In this document: one piece after another, positions 9,861-21,908 of the stretch
Layout: every line of letters begins with the position of its first letter
How positions within the stretch are numbered: position 1 is the first letter of the stretch
Assembly (NCBI RefSeq): GCF_027943255.1
Contig: NC_072896.1
Span: forward strand, 69,706,501-69,770,500
Direction of reading: 5' to 3'
Length of the DNA stretch: 64,000 bases
Source of the DNA: Anastrepha obliqua
Lineage: Eukaryota; Arthropoda; Insecta; Diptera; Tephritidae
Position numbers and translations under genes: made by a program
The notes under the pieces: model-generated
Database searches by the model: none
The model's input: the letters and a program-made list of their open reading frames with translations, nothing else
Told to the model about the DNA's origin: nothing

Positions 9861-11450
9861 TCTGTATAAAAATTTCCGTAGATATATGCCAAGAATTGCT
9901 TATTAGAAAAATTATGTATTTATTTTTGCTTAGAGAGAATTTAAAACCCAATAACTTTAAAGCCGCTTTTGTCGATATTTTGGTTTTTTAAAATATGAGA
10001 AAAAACAACATTCAACAAAAAACACAAAAAGGACTGACCACGGAACTGATGGCCAAATTTGTCCACCTGTCGACGTACGCGCAAAAACACTTTTCCATTA
10101 TGAACGGAGACTTAAACCCTTCCAATGACATAACTTCAGAGTTCAAGCAAAGTTTACATCATCCATCTAGTCTTCCTCCCTTTAAAGGGACAACCACCCA
10201 CAATTGCAATTCAATTAATTGCGCAACCTATACATTGCCATTGCAAAATTCCATACCCTAAATGGGTACAATTATAATTGTTGGCGCTAGCCAAAAGCTT
10301 TTGAATGGCTTCCAATTCAATTTTATTTAAATTCGACGCACACTCGTTCAAGGTATGGAAAATTCAAGGCACATCTCGCACCTACCCAGAAGTTCGCAAT
10401 GCCTAGCCAGTACGACTGCGAAGCTGTTAACCAGCCAATTGACCACCGGCGCATACCATTCACACGTAATTGCATTTTATGGATTTTTCTAATTGTTGAC
10501 TATTGTTAGGTGCAAAAGCTCAGAAGTCTAGTAATAACGAAAGTCACATTAGCGGCAATACAACAAATCACACACACGCCTACTCACTAAATGCTCGTGT
10601 CGCTCGTAGCTTGAGGGTCACAGATTTTGTCGCCTTTTCCACCGCGCGATTGTTGTCAACATGCCTTAGTTTGCTACTGTTTTTGCTGCTACTGTGCTGA
10701 GAAATTTATTGTTCTTGTTGTTGTTCTCAGTTATTACTATTGCTCGTTTTATTGTTATTGCTATAGTTGTTTAGCTGGCGGCATTACTATTCTGCGATTG
10801 CAACGAGCCGTCACTATTTTGACATATTATCGATACGTGCAACTTGTTAACGATTGTTCAACATGCTCGTGAAAAATAATTTGCTCAACATATTACTTAT
10901 ATGGTACATGTATAACACATATATGCATGCCGTTTCTGCTGTTTTAATTTTTCTAAAATTGTTAAGTTTTTCACGACTCACGCTGTATTATATGTATGTT
11001 TGTATGTATTAGGTGAAGTAAAAAGTTCTGAATGTTTTCCACTGCATGTCTTTCGTGACCCATATCTCATGACTTATATACCTAATACATCGGTTTTATG
11101 TCGATTTAAATATGTTATTAATCTTTAAAAAAAGTTCTTTGACAGTTTTGTGCTTGATGCATCCAGTTGGAAGTGGAGGTAAAAAAGAGAAAACTCGGCG
11201 CATTCTGCGGCCGACATGAAACGCCGAAGTAGGCGTTCAAAAAAGATTTTACTTTTTAAGAACAATAGCAAAACGCTGATTCTAACAGATCCGTTCTAGT
11301 AGAACAATCGTTGAATAGATTAGTTAAGTCATGGAACCCGTCGAGTCTGATCGATTAGTCAGAAAAGTTTTTGGAAATATTTTTATAAGGATAATTGTTT
11401 TAATTTTTTAGTGGGAAAAAATTGTGTAAAGTTTTTGCTTCAGGTGCATA
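9861..11450. other. No gene supported
   Basis: AT-rich. 10503-10870 is rich in TGCT, TGTTGTTG and ACTATT words, and its open frames are low-complexity Leu/Cys/Tyr strings that I do not accept as genes. The 88-codon frame at 9995-10261 resembles nothing I know. Confidence 0.5.
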
Positions 11451-11452
11451 TA

Positions 11453-12042
11453 CAGGGCACGCCATCTATCGTTACGGATTTGAACTAGGTATTATTTGAA
11501 GAATGGTAACACTTAGCTATCATCTGATTTGACAGAAAATTAGTTTTATTCTTCCGCTGAACGAAAATGGTTGTGTATACGCTCAAAGAAAGCTGGGAAA
11601 TATTGCGACATTACTTTGAAAATCATGGGAAGAAGAAAAGCACCGAATGAAGCGTATGTGCGTTACTTTGCGAAAAAAGTAAGAGAAACTGGGTTGCTTA
11701 TTGACAAACCAACGCGTGACCGACCAAAAACCGTGCGTACACCCGAAAATATGGCTGCTGTGGCCGAGAGTGTTCGTGAATCACCAGGAACATCAGTTTA
11801 CCGTCGTTCTCAACAATTGGACATTTCGGAGACATCATTGAGACGAATTTTGCGTAAAGACCTTGGTATGATGCCGTATGGGATAGTGCATGGCTAGCCG
11901 AGGCAGCCATATGAACGAAGTTGTGATCCATCATTAACCGGAAGGATTGTACTTCAAAATAAAAAAAAACAGTTTGGAAAAATATTGAGTAGTTTCTTTT
12001 TTATAGCATTTTTAATTCCGTAAAGTTATATGGCGGACCCTT
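11453..12042 (+). mobile_element. 590-bp TIR element with transposase remnant
   Basis: The ends form imperfect inverted repeats of about 28 bp: left begins CAGGGCACGCCATCTAT, and the right end read inward begins AAGGGTCCGCCATATAA. Both contain TTACGGA further in and are flanked by TA (11451-11452 and 12043-12044), the Tc1/mariner target duplication. Inside, from ATG 11567, MVVYTLKESWEIL starts a transposase that stops after 27 codons. A second frame (to 11897) gives RPKTVRTPENMAAVAESV and YRRSQQLDISETSLRRIL, the second helix-turn-helix. No catalytic DDE part remains. It is a deletion derivative related in type to the element at 50996-51904, but with different terminal sequences. Confidence 0.75.
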
Positions 12043-12137
12043 TACAAGACCAGTTTTATGCGTTTTTCATATGAGCAAGCCAAAATCATTACTTTGTTGA
12101 GCTAAGCCCCCGTCATACTGAAGAGCTGTTGAATCAT

Positions 12138-12500
12138 TTTTAAGGTTAGGTTAGATTCTCCTGGTTAACTTGTAGTCTCCCATATATACCGGTTTAGTGG
12201 TGCCTGTTTGTGTTACGAATTTAAAGGGGGATTTTCAACCAACTGCTGAGATGTCTTCCAATCCGTTAAACTGTGGTGCCTTCAAGTTTTGAAGCGTATT
12301 TCGAATAACGCAAGAGATACGCAAATGAGATGCTCTAGAATTTCCCTTGAGCTCTGCTCCCTATATTTCCTGCATTCCTCGCTGCCCGAGACTCCTATCT
12401 TATAAGCATTTGTTGCTATGTCCCGTCAACATGCCTATCATAGTTCTACAATTTCTTCTTGCTAGTGATAGTATAAATAGAGTACGCTTGTGATTTGAAT
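12138..12500 (-). pseudogene. Non-LTR retrotransposon 3' end remnant
   Basis: The minus strand reads CRKYREQSSREILEHLICVS and then LKAPQFNGLEDISAVG and KFVTQTG. The spacing matches the Cys/His C-terminal region seen at 8.95 kb (E-x-x-EHLLC then ALxxxRxxxLxxxxFxxLxD), with the cysteines partly lost. The element ends at 12138-12150 in a TAACCTTA-like tail. Upstream RT sequence is missing. Confidence 0.5.
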
Positions 12501-13540
12501 CTTTTTTAAAGTGTCCGAAGATTATTTCGTTCATATGTTTAAATATTTAAATTGAGGTATAAATAATAAAATACTGGTGCAAGCTGATCTTTTATTGAAA
12601 TATTTATATAACAAACGCCTTGATGTTCCCCCATAAGTGAACGTACTAAATTTCCGTAACTCCCACGAACGATAGCTGATTTTTATGGGAAACCTTCCAT
12701 TGGTATATTTGCAGTGTCTGACTATTTATTTATGTATCGAGCTGATGACTTTTCGACACCAGTCAGTTGTAGATCATTCTAATTATTTTGTAGAATGTGA
12801 AATATAAATTTCCATATGGTCAACTCCACTTGCGAGCAAAACTAGTCAGATGAGCACTTTGGAGGAGATTGAAGCAAATACTCTAGGTATGTATATTTTT
12901 TAAATTCTCAGACGATCTGTCGATATGACTCCCGAGTACTGTGTTTAATTTGTCCACGAGTTTTTTAGCTTTTAAAGATTTTCAATAATTTCATTAGACA
13001 CCTCTAAACTTAGGCTCTTAGAGACTTAGACTAAGAAACTTATAAATAAGTTTAATTTATGTATGGAAGTCAGAGTCGAATATAACCGAGTGAAGTGGAG
13101 AAAAGACATCATAAGAATTCTGTTTAAGCTGGCTTGTTTAAAACAAAAAATTCAATAAAATCGTGGAAAATCGCATTTTCAAAGCCCACAAAAATTTGCC
13201 CACAATACTTGAGAATAGGCAACATGTGAACCAATAATCCGACAGGAAGAAATAAAATTTAATTAAGATTTGGACCAAAACATGCATTATTTATAGTATC
13301 TTAAAAAATACACCGCTTACTACCAGTTAGAATTAAAAGGAGGATGGATGACTTTTAGATGCTTACGTAAAAGGATCTTTCCTACGCAGTCGACAATAGT
13401 CCGCAATTAGAGATTTTAACTCTAAAATATTCACCAAGCCTAGTAAAAGACGTAGGTTATATGTCACCGGCTTTCTTCTGCGGAGGTTCTGCGGAAGCAC
13501 GTATGGTCAAATTGATCTACAATTCAGTGCAATTTTCAAG
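12501..13540. other. No gene seen
   Basis: AT-rich, no coherent frame on either strand and no repeat structure I can name. Confidence 0.5.
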
Positions 13541-14445
13541 TTGCGGACTTATTGCTAAATTCTATATATTTGGCTAAGAAAATAAATTTTGCTGCCTGCA
13601 AAACAGGAAGAAAATGGCAGTTTCGAAACCCTTTGAAAGTGTTGTTATCATCGACGGGCAGAAGAAACACAATGGTTTGGCTGGGTCGGAAAAGGGAAAA
13701 GTTTCTTAGTTTGCAGGAAATGTGGGAGGTGATTTACAAGTGGGACATATGTACTTTATACTGAGTTCCTCGGGGTAATTCTGGATAGATAGCAGCTTAA
13801 TCTGTTATAGTAACGCAACTCTCACGGGACAGCTGAAGCACTTTGCCTGCAAGTCGAGGCGATTGGCCCCTATTTACGGCACTAATCGGAGCAGACTCGG
13901 TCGAATTGGTAATTGTTTCCCAGTTAATGGTCTGGAAGACCAGTAGATGTACTGTATTCAGCGAAATCTTCTGATATATGTAGGAGTTGGTTCAATTTCA
14001 ATTTTAGAAAGGCTCTGTTCGGGTTGTCTCTGCAGTAAAATTCCAGAAGGAACTGCTTGTACAGCATGGTTTTATGCTGTATACAAATGGAGATATCAGC
14101 AATAAACTCATTGGGGTACCAAAAGACGGTGCTTTGCCACGTCCATAGTCCCTAGCGATCAAATAGCCGCACACAATTTGGTACTGGTGGCTAGTATTTT
14201 GACGACAACATTTCTTTAGCCAGGTTACATGTGCTTCCGGTTAAATATTTGAGGTTACTTCCGGTTGCTATCTGTTGTGGTTTCATCTGTGTTTGTTTCT
14301 TAGTCGTGTGTGGAGAAGGCGGACAAACTTTTGTAAGGCGCTGGTGTTATTTTCAGTTCTTTCGCTTTGCCCTTAGGTTTTAAGAGAAGTAGAGGTATTT
14401 TATCTACGTGTTTCCACCAAATATTTCACCTCAACTCAACCTAAA
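13541..14445 (+). pseudogene. Possible decayed non-LTR retrotransposon
   Basis: Around 13760 the plus strand reads TEFLGVILDRQLNLL and, beyond, VEAIGPYL, resembling the K-Y-L-G-V-x-L-D and C-R-R-A-I-G blocks of the RT thumb in R1/I-type elements. LMVWKTSR follows near 13930. The right end, ACCTCAACTCAACCTAA at 14430-14446, resembles the simple tails of the two minus-strand remnants at 8.7 and 12.1 kb. Stops are frequent and no catalytic motif survives, so this is a tentative call. Confidence 0.35.
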
Positions 14446-14446
14446 G

Positions 14447-15940
14447 CAGAGATTAATGGAATACCAAAGAGTGGGACAAGGAAACGAGAAAAGGGGGGAG
14501 CAAGAAGGACAGAATACAATATTGACCAGTTTTAATAGAAAACTAGTGTAACTTTTTCGTGAAGTGAGAATAAAAGGTAAGTAAGTTGTTTATAAATATA
14601 AAAATTTAAACAAAAAACAGTTGGTCCTGTCAAATTCATTGAGCTGAGTACCGGTATCGCGAAATGCGAAACTCTCTATATTCCGTCAGCCGTGTGGGGA
14701 CTGAACATACCTAGAACTAGACAAACGGTGATTATTTCGCATTGCCAGTGGTTGACGAACTGCTAGAACAATCACAACCACTACAAACAAAAAAAGAAAA
14801 AATTATGTTTCATTTTATCTTTAAGATACTAAAGTCTATTTGGACATATGTAATAATTAAATACTGAATATTTATTTACCCAATCGCTTTGATTAATATA
14901 TTTTTTAAAATATTATTTTCCTTTTTATTTAAGCATTCATCTTAAAAAATTTCTACGCCACCTGAGCTTAGGCTTTGCCAAGAGTTATTGCCTACTTACA
15001 TATTTATATGGACTTTTATTTCATTTTAATGCTGTTGCTGTTGATCACAATTTGTGGGTGAGGTTGTTATCACATAAATCGTCGTCAGAAATTCCACATT
15101 TTATTGTCTTATTTGTAAACGTTTGTCTGATTATAAATGTGACACTCGAGAATCGCGCCACTAATGTCAAAGTTGTTGACATTTAGACTGACATCTGAAG
15201 CATTCATATGTACACTGAGCGAAAAGTTTTTATTCTTTGTTGAAAGTGGATTTTTTACTTCCTTTTTTCCGATTATGATTTGGAAGAATATTTGGGGGAC
15301 CAATGAATCAAACTATGAAATATTTTAGTAAGAATGTTTTTTTTTTATTTGGGTTAAAGTATATGTAAAAAGTTGGTTATCGGCTATAAAAAATACCGTT
15401 AGCCACTTTTCGATAATTTCAGGAATATAAAATTCAATAAAATTTTTTCTCCGGGTGGTCCTGCAGTCATATGGTTCGATTAAGAGCTTTTGAAATAAAT
15501 TCATGCACTTAATATTATACTTTATGCATTACTTTTTTAGTTAACTTCTTGGATCCAACTTTTTCTTTCACTGCAGCAATGACGCGCGAAAATAACTAGT
15601 GTGGTCCGACAATTAAAATACAATAAAATATCTACCTGTCAGCCACTTGCTCTTGCGAATATGCCCATATATGGACGTGAGGCCAATAATGTGCCAGTGA
15701 CGCAGATGCAAAAGCGCGCTTGATTTCCTGGACATATTTCATAAATACAAATCTATGTACATATATACGTATAGAATTCAACAAAGAATGTCGGCGGTTG
15801 TAATGAAAAAAAAATAAAAAAATAGAAAAACTTTAGCACTGAAAAAATGCATATATTTATTGCATTTATATATTTAGTTTTGTTAACTTCGTTTGAAAAA
15901 AGTGTATGCATAAAAAATAAATGGTATAGGGTAGTGTAGG
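14447..15940. other. No gene seen
   Basis: AT-rich. Short frames at 15109-15303 and 15753-16103 are AT-driven and unlike known proteins. Confidence 0.5.
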
Positions 15941-15942
15941 AC

Positions 15943-16115
15943 AGCCGCCGTAGTCGAGTGTTGGTGCCACGTTCATGCTTACTTGTTTTTATAATTGCCG
16001 ATGTGGCATATGACGGGCTATGTTCCCTTTCCGAGTGCAATCCTGTCAAAAGAAAGGGGCTCATGAAAACCATTTGCCGCTCGGAGGTGCTAAAAAACTG
16101 CAATGGAAGTAAAAA
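15943..16115 (+). mobile_element. Diverged SINE-like repeat
   Basis: AGCCGCCGTAGTCGAGTG and TTGGTGCC echo the SINE head. About 110 bases later GGCTCATGAAAACCATTTGC and CGCTCGGAG echo the body block found in copies A to D. The region between differs, so it is either a related subfamily or an old rearranged copy. Confidence 0.4.
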
Positions 16116-16365
16116 ACGCTATGAACTTATTCCCCTACCCAATAGAACCTATCTATTCATTTCAGGACTAACCCGGGATGCCGACATTACAAAAAGATCC
16201 CGAAATTTTCGGAGCCAATAAAATCCCAAACAAATTACATAGCTAGACGGGGATGAGAGATACTTGTAAAGTGAGATGTGACAAGTGCGGCAAGAAAGAG
16301 CTCTGTATTTCTTTTGCCTAACGAGTTGAAAATGGTGCATGTTGCGCTACAGTTATTCTTACTCG

Positions 16366-16445
16366 ATCTCAAGGTGGACGATGATGGCGGTATTTATGTA
16401 GGGGCCTAAGTAAACAAAGTCCTTCACAACTTCCAAGTCACAATT
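16366..16445 (-). pseudogene. RTE-like fragment (RT thumb)
   Basis: The minus strand translates to LEVVKDFVYLGPYINTAIIV and then HLEIE, matching FEVVKDFVYLGTSINTDNN of the intact element at 7.1 kb. Only about 80 bp survive, and its order relative to the 16676 fragment shows they are separate insertions. Confidence 0.6.
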
Positions 16446-16675
16446 GCTAACAACGAGTTAACCGAGCATTTTTTGTGTATTGTCTTTAATTTCGCCTCAT
16501 TTGGCCTATTATTTTAATACCAATAAAAATAATTTAAGGAATGGTGATTTAAATTTAACTGCACATACATCGAATATTCGGTATTTTAGTAAAAAATTAA
16601 TTTTGGAGAAATAAGACCCAAAAATCAAGCAAGGGAGTTTCATTGGACTTAAAGTTTTCGCCATCAACACTTCTT

Positions 16676-16890
16676 CCTGGTTGGGTCGATAACCGCTTAC
16701 GCAATTTTGGCCGAGTTTAACAAAGCGCGCCAGTTGTTTTCTTTTTCATGCTAGCGGGTGTCAGTTCGCTAGTGAAGCCAAATCTTTCTCAACCTAATCT
16801 TTCCAACGCAGAGGAGGCCTTCCTCTTCCTTTGTTGCTACCAGCTTATACCGCACAGAATACCTTCAGAACAGGAGCGTTTGTATCCGGT
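16676..16890 (-). pseudogene. RTE-like 3' end fragment
   Basis: In reverse orientation this matches the last about 190 bases of the intact RTE frame and its UTR (7560-7757), including ATAACCGCTTACGCAATTTT and TTCCAACGCAGAGGAGGCCT. The copy stops within the Gly/Arg-rich C-terminal coding region and carries indels. Confidence 0.75.
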
Positions 16891-19800
16891 AAGAAATTTC
16901 TCTCGAATGAAGAGTTTATGGTTGAAACTGAGGCCTATTTTGAGGCAAAAGATAAGTCGTTCTACAAACTGGTATTGAAATGTTAGAGTGGCGCTGGAAT
17001 GTGTGCGTTGTTTTTTATGAAAATTACGTTGATGAATAAAGCTAATTTTGAACAAACAAAGTTTGCTCTTTGTTAGCCATTTTTCGTTTTACCGATGATG
17101 ATACCGATTGATATTCTATAAATATAGCGAAACCGTAGAACTAACGAGGCACTTTTTCCAACTTCTTTATCGAAGTCGAACCCTCACTGTATGTAAATAT
17201 ATATGTGAATGAATAAAATATTTAGATTGTAATTTGTAGATACTAGCCCGTAGTCGAAAGCCATGTAACTAGTGATGTAAAATTTTGCATTTAGTACTCT
17301 CATTGTCAGTACTTTCAGCAAAGATTGAAGTTATGTTAGCGAAGAGGTTACAGAGATTTTCAGCTAACCAGTTTAGCAAGTTTTGGTAAAATATCTGAAT
17401 TTTTGTTGACGTTTTCGCGTTACGGATAAATAGACCGAGTGAATATTCCCATTATTCCAAATATATTGGAATTCTATTTCTATATCAGTCATATTTCCTT
17501 TATGTTGTTGAAAGCGACTCTCAGGTGAATGAAGTTGTAAACTCAGGTATACCAGCGTATGTAGATATAAAAACCGTCATTACTGCGTGCTAAATTTTCA
17601 AATACTTGCTATACCTACCACCAAGAAAGCTGACAAAATTTTGGATTGAAAAAAAAAGAAAAACAGAAAAGAAATAATAACAATAAATTAAGCTCAATAA
17701 ATAAGACACACACGCGCACGTTTACAAACATATAAGCACAAATATGGTTATAGATAAAATCAATAAATTGCTAGCCATTTGAAATGAGAAGATCAACACG
17801 CTGACAGTTAGACAGTTGGGAGGTTCGGACCAAATCTTTAATATATGAGCGCACACAATTCATGTGTATGTATATGTAAGTAGTTATGTATACATACCCA
17901 AATATATGTGAGTGCATATATTCGCCCTAATGTTTATATTTGTATTTGTCATAAACAAAAGACGTGTGCTCGCAGTCAAGGCTTTGACTTTGAAAACAGC
18001 TTAAGCGGCTTAAGAGCTGTTGGCTGTAGGTATATAAGTGCTGTTGTTGTTGTTGCTGAAAGCTGCTTGTAGCCAAATGCTAATTGTTGTTAGTTTGTGG
18101 TGGCCGATGGCGGTAGTGCTGCTGCCAACGTCTGGCCATCAAATGTCAATTCCACAACCATCAACAATGGCCAATTGGGGAGTAGCTCGCGAGGCAAGCC
18201 GTGGTGGCAGTGGGAAGTGAAGCGTTTAGACTAATAAACTGGTAATTCGCATATATAATTTTTTTTTTGCTTTGCGCTCGGTCAATGCTAAAGCTCAAAG
18301 TTATTTTAAATTGTTACTAACTATGTTGCTAACCTGTCAACGCTTCCTCACGCCAACGCCACTCCCATTAGCGTTTCGATGAGCGCTCCAGAGGCAGTAG
18401 AACAAAGGCAAGAAACAAAACAGAAAAAACATAAAAAAATTTTAAAACTTAGTAAAATCGTGATTTCTATGTGTATTCGCGTGAGTGTCTATATTTATAT
18501 GTATGTATGCGTGCGTATGTGTCTGTGTATGAGGAGCCAATGTGTCTGGTGTGGGCTTTTGCGCGCGCGTGCCTCAACAACCGACAACAGTTTCGTTTGG
18601 CTGCTTTAGTGAATTGAATTTTAATTTACTAAGTATGCTTTTTCGCCATGTATGATATGTAACGGTACACGTTTTAACCTATTCGCACACCTCTTTCCTC
18701 TATTTGGCTACAACCACTTTCCTATTTTGGCTTAATGCCAAGCTGCCGAAAGCTTCACAAAAACGAAATTTATTGACCGACAATTTCGGTTAATCTATTT
18801 CACGCAATTCATCAGTTGTCTATTTAACCATTTTCGTCGCTTTACATTGGCTCTTGGCTCTTTTAAGATAACAAAGCTGGAATTGCGCTGGATTTTTGTT
18901 TGTCGTTGTTGTTATTGTTTTTGACTGTTTTGAATGCCGCTTAAGCTGATTTGTTGTCATGGCTAATCAGCAAACCCTAAGCTTTTGTTTTTGTAATTGT
19001 CATTCATGCATAATTTGATATGGAATAGTAATTGCTTTTGTATTGTAGTTTATGTGGATTTTCGCTATTTTGTTTTTGTAACAATATTTTTTTTCACTCA
19101 TTCTGTTTTTTATTTTTGTAGCCTTCATAAGCACGATTTCCTGCACAGTTGATGTTTAGTGCTTTCCTGGCATATACTGCCTGTCGCTCTATCCACTTCT
19201 GTTATATGTTTTATAAAAATATATTTTTTTCGTTACAAAAATATTTATTTTAATTACTCAAGATTTTGCTTTAAATATTTTTCACTTGTATTCGTATCTA
19301 AGTTTTAATATTTATTTTATCTTATATTTTTTGTTTATTTTCATTTCATTTTAACTTCTGCTGCCTTGCTTATTACGCCATTTTTTATTTACTTTATTCG
19401 TTGAAATAATTTTGACGTTTATCGCTAATTTTGCGGTTTGGGAATTTAAATTTGTCCACGCGTTGCGGTCGAAATTTTGTCTTATCCAGGTAGCTAATTT
19501 GAGGTTTTGATTTACATACATATCTACATATATAGTGCCTCTCAAGTTCGAGTTTCTTTTTGAGCAGTGTGTTGTTTTGGCAGCTGTCACATTTTGATGG
19601 CGCCTCGTTTGGTCAATGTTAAGTAGAAAATATACAAATCACCAAATTGGGCACGATTTCACCAAAGAACAGTGTAAAATTAATTCAAATGCACTACAAG
19701 AATCAATTAATTTCAGTACAGATAGCACAGATCCTATGTTGAAACTAAATTTCGCAAAATCTTGTATATTTACAGAAGTATTTGATGATGGGTATTAGTT

Positions 19801-19924
19801 ACAATTAATTATTACATATTGACATACCTAAGCATGTCAATTATTATTTGGTGATTCAAATTAGGAGACAGATATACTTTAAGAACAAATATTATTTATA
19901 TTTGGTCGAATAATTTTTTTTAAT
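16891..19924. other. No gene supported
   Basis: AT-rich with TATG/TGCG-type microsatellite at about 18480-18530 and A-rich runs near 17650-17700. 18030-18230 is less AT-rich and has a short open frame, but no recognisable product. The 60-codon frame at 19616-19798 lies just before a Helitron remnant and might be related, but I cannot show it. Confidence 0.5.
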
Positions 19925-20325
19925 TTACAGATACAAGGCGAAATATATCATACAGCAGGTTCAATGTTGCCCGTGTCAGATAGCAATTACAAATTCCTGC
20001 AAATTTATTTCATGGGTAATTCACCACAAGAAATTGATATGCGTTGTGCGCATAACAATTCACTAAAGAGGTCTATTGTAGAACAATTACAATTTTTTTT
20101 TCATGAACGCAATTGATTATGTTGCTTAAAACTGCACTGGATCTGATGCCATCTGATAATCACAAAATTGTAATCAGAGCTGATAAAACGCCTGTTGGCC
20201 AACATGAATGACGTTTTAATGCACCAACTATTGATGAAGTTGCCATCGTTGTAGTTGGAGAAAACTTGGAGTCCCGTGATATTGTTTTACATCGTCGGAA
20301 TGATCAATCGGTTATTAACCCTATG
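19925..20325 (+). pseudogene. Helitron Rep/helicase remnant
   Basis: Plus-strand frames read IQGEIYHTAGSMLPVSDSN and FLQIYFMGN, then HKIVIRADKTPVGQHE, RFNAPTIDEVAIVVVGEN and SRDIVLHRRND. These are the conserved linker before the Rep (replication initiator) domain of insect Helitron proteins, which copy themselves by rolling-circle replication. The frame is broken, with a TGA at 20209-20211 where an Arg codon is expected. The catalytic Rep histidines and helicase domain are missing. Reading stops near an ATA/AAT simple repeat at 20328-20350. Confidence 0.75.
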
Positions 20326-20679
20326 TTAATAATAATAATAATAAATAATTAATTATCTCTATGTTTTGTTAATGAAGCACCCACTTTATAAATATTTGTC
20401 ACCTTTTGGTTCCAACTCACAGTGGTTCCGCCATAGGACATTGGATGAAAATAGTCATGTTAAAATTATGCAACAATATTTAGCTAAATGTTAGTTAATT
20501 AGTCAGAGTAACTTAGAGTACAAAAGAAATTTCAACTGCACAAACAATTCACTTATAATTGTGCCTCCAAAGTAAGAGAATTTGAAAAGTGATAGTTAGC
20601 GTGGTCTCCGCTCCGTACTTACGCAGTTCCGTGAAGTGTTATTTTTCTAAGCATTACTGTGTTTATGACCTGTTGTACA
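20326..20679. other. Short gap between Helitron remnant and RAG1-like gene
   Basis: Begins with an AATAAT repeat. 20580-20670 (GTGGTCTCCGCTCCG and onward) may be 5' untranslated sequence of the gene starting at 20680. No terminal repeat was recognised. Confidence 0.4.
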
Positions 20680-21908
20680 ATGGAAATTCAAGTTGAAGGT
20701 ATGTACGACTTGTTAAACGTTTTGTTATCTTTTTTAATTATTATTTAATAGGTTTTCAGACCGTACGAAATACGTACTTTAAAATTTGCCGTTTATTTTT
20801 TTTTATAAGAAGTTTGTAAAATTTTAACTAAATTCGCACGAATCTGCACAAATGAAACATACATTAAAATATTCTTACGTATGCCCTCTTTAAAGAAAAA
20901 TAATTTCCAGCTGCGATGACCTGCGATTGCGCTTGATATATGGTCTAATCTGTACCTATGTGTAGGATTTTGAAAAATGTGATTCTACCAAGATTGCTAA
21001 TAAAGATCTTTTTTGTTTTAGGTGTAAATTTGAAGTGTTCATTTACGCGCATGCATATTCTGGACACGTGGTTATGTAACAATAGCATTAAAAATGATGT
21101 TGATAGATGTCGCCACGTACTGAAGAACATAATTCAAGCTTTACCAAACTCTGACAATTTAACCTTAGAAGACGTTGAAAATCGTGTTTCTTGGATCTGT
21201 TCACGGATTTCTCGATACTGGAAAAAAGTGCAAAGATCAAAAACAAGGCTGATTGCCAAGTACAGTAATTGGTTAACTGAAACCGAATTATGTGTGTTGA
21301 AAAAGCGGGAGTCGGGCGAAGTAACAAACTCTACGAATCCTTCTCCGAGCGAGCACAGGCAGAGACACAGAAAAGATTTTGAGGATTGCAGCAAGAGGAC
21401 AAAGAGTCGCAGGTTATCCGATCTAGCTAATTTTGATAGTTCCGCTATTCATGCAATGCTAAGTAATTCAAAGCAATCAAATTCAAATTCTTTAGAATTC
21501 AATACGGACGAAGTTTTGTCTCTATTTAATGAGGCAAAACTCACCAAAATCAGTATTTGTTATTGAGAGACTTTATTCGTTCAAAATTGCCTAACGCTTT
21601 ACCATCTTATAAAAAAGTTCTTGACACAAAAAAACGGAGTTACCCAACAGGAATTGGCGTTACAGAATCATCTGCCGAAATTAATTTAAAATGTTTGTTG
21701 GACCACACTTGCTCTCGAATTCTCGAATCTCAAAAACCAGTATTGGTAAATATATCTCAATCAAGTTGCACTGAGTATGAATTAGTAGGTAAATGGGGCT
21801 TCGATGGCAGCACTGGACAGAGCGAATACAAGCAAAGTTTTTCTGATCCGAGAACGGAAGATGGAAGTTTAATTGTTACATCTTATGTACCCTTGAAATT
21901 AATTTGTA
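20680..21908 (+). pseudogene. RAG1/Transib-like transposase gene, truncated and frameshifted
   Basis: Exon 1 is ATG 20680 to 20698 (MEIQVE, phase 1), with a GTATGT donor at 20699. A T-rich stretch ending TTTTAG gives an acceptor at 21021, and exon 2 from 21022 continues in frame as VNLKCSF. Residues then include LEDVENRVSWICSRI and YWKK. The frame ends at 21565, but a second frame resumes immediately at LLRDFIRSKLPNALPSYKK; the shift equals one missing A in the run 21546-21549. The second frame carries VTESSAEINLKCLLDHT and KWGFDGSTGQSEYKQ, then SYVPLKLI. By pattern this resembles the first catalytic-Asp region of RAG1/Transib transposases (CDGMGD, then a beta strand). Asp at 21803 would be the catalytic residue. 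Everything after is replaced by an AT-rich repeat, so the other two acidic residues are absent. The family assignment is inference. Confidence 0.55.

Noticed and set aside
10503..10872. Cys/Tyr/Leu-rich overlapping frames
   Set aside because: Low-complexity TGT/TAT/CTG sequence with two frames open together.
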